Source of the DNA: Chthonomonadaceae bacterium | Lineage (GTDB): Bacteria; Armatimonadota; Chthonomonadetes; Chthonomonadales; Chthonomonadaceae | Reading direction: 5' to 3' | Assembly (NCBI GenBank): GCA_025352825.1 | Contig: JANXSG010000239.1 | Location: 1 to 64,000, forward strand | Length of the DNA stretch: 64,000 nt | In this document: positions 61,587 to 64,000 of the stretch, in pieces | Position numbering within the stretch: position 1 is the stretch's first letter | Layout of the letters: every line of letters begins with the position of its first letter | Translations under genes and position numbers: made by a program | Notes under the pieces: model-generated | Database searches by the model: none | The model's input: only the letters and a program-made list of their open reading frames with translations | What the model was told of the DNA's origin: nothing

Positions 61587-62483
61587 TTATTTAGTTAGTG
61601 ACTCCACCACGGCAGCCTCCATAACATCGGTTGGAGGCCAAACACCCGTCCATCGCTCAAATGCGAATGCGCCCTGTGTCACCAGCATCTGGACACCTGA
61701 AATGGTACTGCAACCATGCAATTCCGCAGCCTGAAGCAGTCGCGATTTGAGGGGATTGTAGATAAGATCATATACTATCATCTCACGATGAATAGATTCC
61801 ATTGGAATGGATGGCATTTCGTTAGCATTAGGATACATGCCAACACGAGTTGTTTGAACTAGAAGATCGGCATCCTTTATAGCACGAGACAGCCTTTGAA
61901 TATCCCCATCAGCTACTATTTCTATTTTTTCGTGGCTGTATCCTGCATTATATACGTCTTGTGCAAGTTGTTCTGCGCGTGCTTTCGTCCGATTAGAGAG
62001 TATGACTCTTGCACCTGACTTAATTAATCTGTATACGACGGATCTTGCCGCACCGCCTGCCCCAATTACCACCGCGAGTTTTCCATAAGCTCGAAATCCC
62101 ATAGTTTCTAATGGCTGATAAAAGCCTCTGCCGTCGGTATTATCTCCCAACAGTTGGCCATCTACACAGTGAACTGTGTTTACAGCTCCGATTTCTTTAG
62201 CCTCTTGTGTAATTTCATCTAAAAAAGGCATCACCGTCTCTTTGTGAGGAATAGTGAGGTTGATACCCACAATCCCCAGTGAAGGAAGGCTTCGTATAGC
62301 TGTGCCGATCGCGTCGGGGCGAACAGGAAATGGAATGTAGATATAGGGCATACCGAGAGCAATAAAGGCTGCATTGTGCATGGCAGGAGAAAGTGAATGC
62401 TCTACGGGCCAGCCGAACACTCCCACCACTTTAGTATCACCGCGTATTACTCGCACTAAAATCCTTGTTTGCTCAGACGACAT
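61587..62483 (-). CDS. aroE: Shikimate dehydrogenase
   Basis: 'VVGVFGWPVEHSLSPAMHNAAF', 'VGINLTIPHKETVMPFLDE', 'GDNTDGRGF', 'VIGAGGAARSVVYRLIKSGARVILSNRT'. Confidence 0.95.
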   Translation of the reverse strand: MSSEQTRILVRVIRGDTKVVGVFGWPVEHSLSPAMHNAAFIALGMPYIYIPFPVRPDAIGTAIRSLPSLGIVGINLTIPHKETVMPFLDEITQEAKEIGAVNTVHCVDGQLLGDNTDGRGFYQPLETMGFRAYGKLAVVIGAGGAARSVVYRLIKSGARVILSNRTKARAEQLAQDVYNAGYSHEKIEIVADGDIQRLSRAIKDADLLVQTTRVGMYPNANEMPSIPMESIHREMIVYDLIYNPLKSRLLQAAELHGCSTISGVQMLVTQGAFAFERWTGVWPPTDVMEAAVVESLTK

Positions 62484-62577
62484 TACAAGTTTTAATGTTC
62501 CTGCTCATCTGCACTATGAACGAATTGACTGAACCTAAAGTTCAATACCTTTTTGGCTAATTTCTCTCGAATTCCAA

Positions 62578-63207
62578 TTAGAGCTTGCCGCGTCGCCGAA
62601 ACCAACTCAGTAGAAAACGCTCGGGGGGTCGGCTGACAAATCTTGTGTAAATAAACTCTCTGGGATGAATAGGTTTGGCCATAATCGTAAATAATCCCGC
62701 ACGATTCCCACCCCAGATATCGGTAAACATTTGATCCCCTACTATTGCCGTCGCGGAAGGTGTGGTTCCCATGAAGGCCATCGCCCGGTGGAAGCCGCTT
62801 CTGCTCGGTTTTCGAGCCTTGCGAACATTAGAACATCCGAGAAGTGCAGCGATGCGTTCTGAACGTTTGCCGAGAATCGAGTTTGAGAGTATGCAAAGTT
62901 TAATCCCCTCTTGTTTCACCGTCTCGAGCCAGTGTAACACATCATGATGAATCTGCTCTTTTTGCCAAAGCACAAGGGTGTTATCAAGATCGAGGATCAA
63001 CCCTTTGATACCTCGCGTCGTCAAGTCAGATGGCGAAATCTGCGTGACGTAATCTACTACCAGGTCAGGGCAAAAGACGTGCCACCCCTTTTTAATGTTG
63101 GGTCGGATAGTTTCTTCGGACATATCAGAAACAATCGATTCCTGAAAACTATTGTCGTCCGAGTCATCTTCACGATAAATTTTATTCAACCGAGTGGCCC
63201 TCCCCAA
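62578..63207 (-). CDS. YqeG family HAD IIIA-type phosphatase
   Basis: 'GIKGLILDLDNTLVLW', 'LCILSNS', 'KARKPSRSGFHRAMAFMG', 'VGDQMFTDIWGGNRAGLFTIMAKPI'; start may be internal (63123). Confidence 0.9.
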   Translation of the reverse strand: MGRATRLNKIYREDDSDDNSFQESIVSDMSEETIRPNIKKGWHVFCPDLVVDYVTQISPSDLTTRGIKGLILDLDNTLVLWQKEQIHHDVLHWLETVKQEGIKLCILSNSILGKRSERIAALLGCSNVRKARKPSRSGFHRAMAFMGTTPSATAIVGDQMFTDIWGGNRAGLFTIMAKPIHPREFIYTRFVSRPPERFLLSWFRRRGKL

Positions 63208-64000
63208 CTAACCTGGGATGCACTCTGTCTAAACGAACCTCTTTTTTAGCAGCTTCATGTTCATTAGCGGTGCGAGTAAAAATATGAGATCCACTTGCCC
63301 GAGCGACGTAGTAGATATAATCATTCTTTTCTGGATGCAGTGCCGCCAACAGCGAAGGCAGTCCTGGATTAGCAATCGGCCCAGGCGGTAAGCCCATAAC
63401 TCTATAAGTATTGTAGGGCGACTCAATTTTCAGATCGTTAAATAGTACACGATCTTTGTGATGTCCAAGAGCGTACAGCACCGTGGCGTCAATCTCAAGC
63501 CTCATCCCCTTATCCAATCGGTTCTGTATCACACCAGCAATACGCGCCCTGTCTTGTGGTACTTTCGCTTCGCGTTCTATAAGCGAAGCGACCGTAACAA
63601 TTGAATTAAGGTCGGAAATCGAATTTTGCAATTCTTGATGGTAGGGACGTGCAAACCTTGTATAAAAGTTCATAATCATCAATTCAGCAACTCTTTCCGG
63701 CTGAGAATGCTCATGAAAGTAGTACGTATCTGGAAATAGATAGCCTTCAAGCGACGTTGCGTGTAACGGAAAATCTGTATGAATTCGGGAGAATGTTGCG
63801 CGAGAACGAGCGAATTTTACAAACTCATCCGAATTGAGTATATCTTTCTCCGCTAAAAGGTCCGCGGTCTGACGGAGTGTATATCCTTCCGGAAACGTTA
63901 CCTTAACTCTATTATCGGTGGATTTGCCACCGCCTAATTTTAATTCCTGCACAATTTGTGCCAAATTCATATCCGAAGAGAGTGTGTATCTGCCAGCTTT
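63182..64000 (-). CDS. mltG: Endolytic transglycosylase MltG (N-terminus outside window)
   Basis: 'AGRYTLSSDMNLAQIVQELKLGG...VTFPEGYTLRQTADLLAEKDIL', 'LIEREAKVPQDRARIAGVIQNRLDKGMRLEIDATVLYALG', 'SPYNTYRVMGLPPGPIANPGLPSLLAALHP'; frame open to window end. Confidence 0.94.
   Translation of the reverse strand, partial: KAGRYTLSSDMNLAQIVQELKLGGGKSTDNRVKVTFPEGYTLRQTADLLAEKDILNSDEFVKFARSRATFSRIHTDFPLHATSLEGYLFPDTYYFHEHSQPERVAELMIMNFYTRFARPYHQELQNSISDLNSIVTVASLIEREAKVPQDRARIAGVIQNRLDKGMRLEIDATVLYALGHHKDRVLFNDLKIESPYNTYRVMGLPPGPIANPGLPSLLAALHPEKNDYIYYVARASGSHIFTRTANEHEAAKKEVRLDRVHPRLVGEGHSVE

Noticed and set aside
1-64000. CRISPR arrays, tRNA or rRNA genes, intact transposases
   Set aside because: No direct-repeat arrays, cloverleaf-like segments or DDE transposase ORFs recognised by reading; a tRNAscan/Infernal run would be needed to exclude small RNAs.

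Overview
No tRNA, rRNA or CRISPR array was recognised in this 64 kb window. It looks like a chromosomal segment of a diderm bacterium with mixed affinities: planctomycete-type PSCyt/DUF1553 and DUF1501 genes, DUF1559-style prepilins, a TonB-dependent receptor, and CodW-like HslV. Armatimonadota or a relative is my guess; this is inference and was not tested. The left half holds housekeeping and signalling genes: hslV, scpAB, an ABC importer, ruvC, an SBP/histidine kinase/REC-GGDEF-HD-GYP cassette, a TonB receptor, xerD-like, Hsp70, TPR-Yip1, rsmB, a Lon-N domain protein and a MazF-type TA pair. The right half (about 32.7-61.4 kb, all minus strand) is one co-oriented type IV pilus locus. It runs pilB, pilT, pilC, pilD, two tandem paralogous prepilins, then PilV-, PilW- and PilX-like proteins of unusual size (682, 753, 1025 aa), then two exported beta-propeller-like proteins of 1604 and 2852 aa. 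The order parallels the classical fimU-pilV-pilW-pilX-pilY1 cassette, so I propose a greatly enlarged minor-pilin/PilY1-like tip or secretion system. This is the best candidate here for an undescribed system. Other points of note are a DUF4288-like gene with an in-frame TAA beside an RHS-repeat remnant, an rsmB whose N-terminal domain lies upstream of any usable in-frame ATG, and an MshEN-like c-di-GMP motif in PilB.
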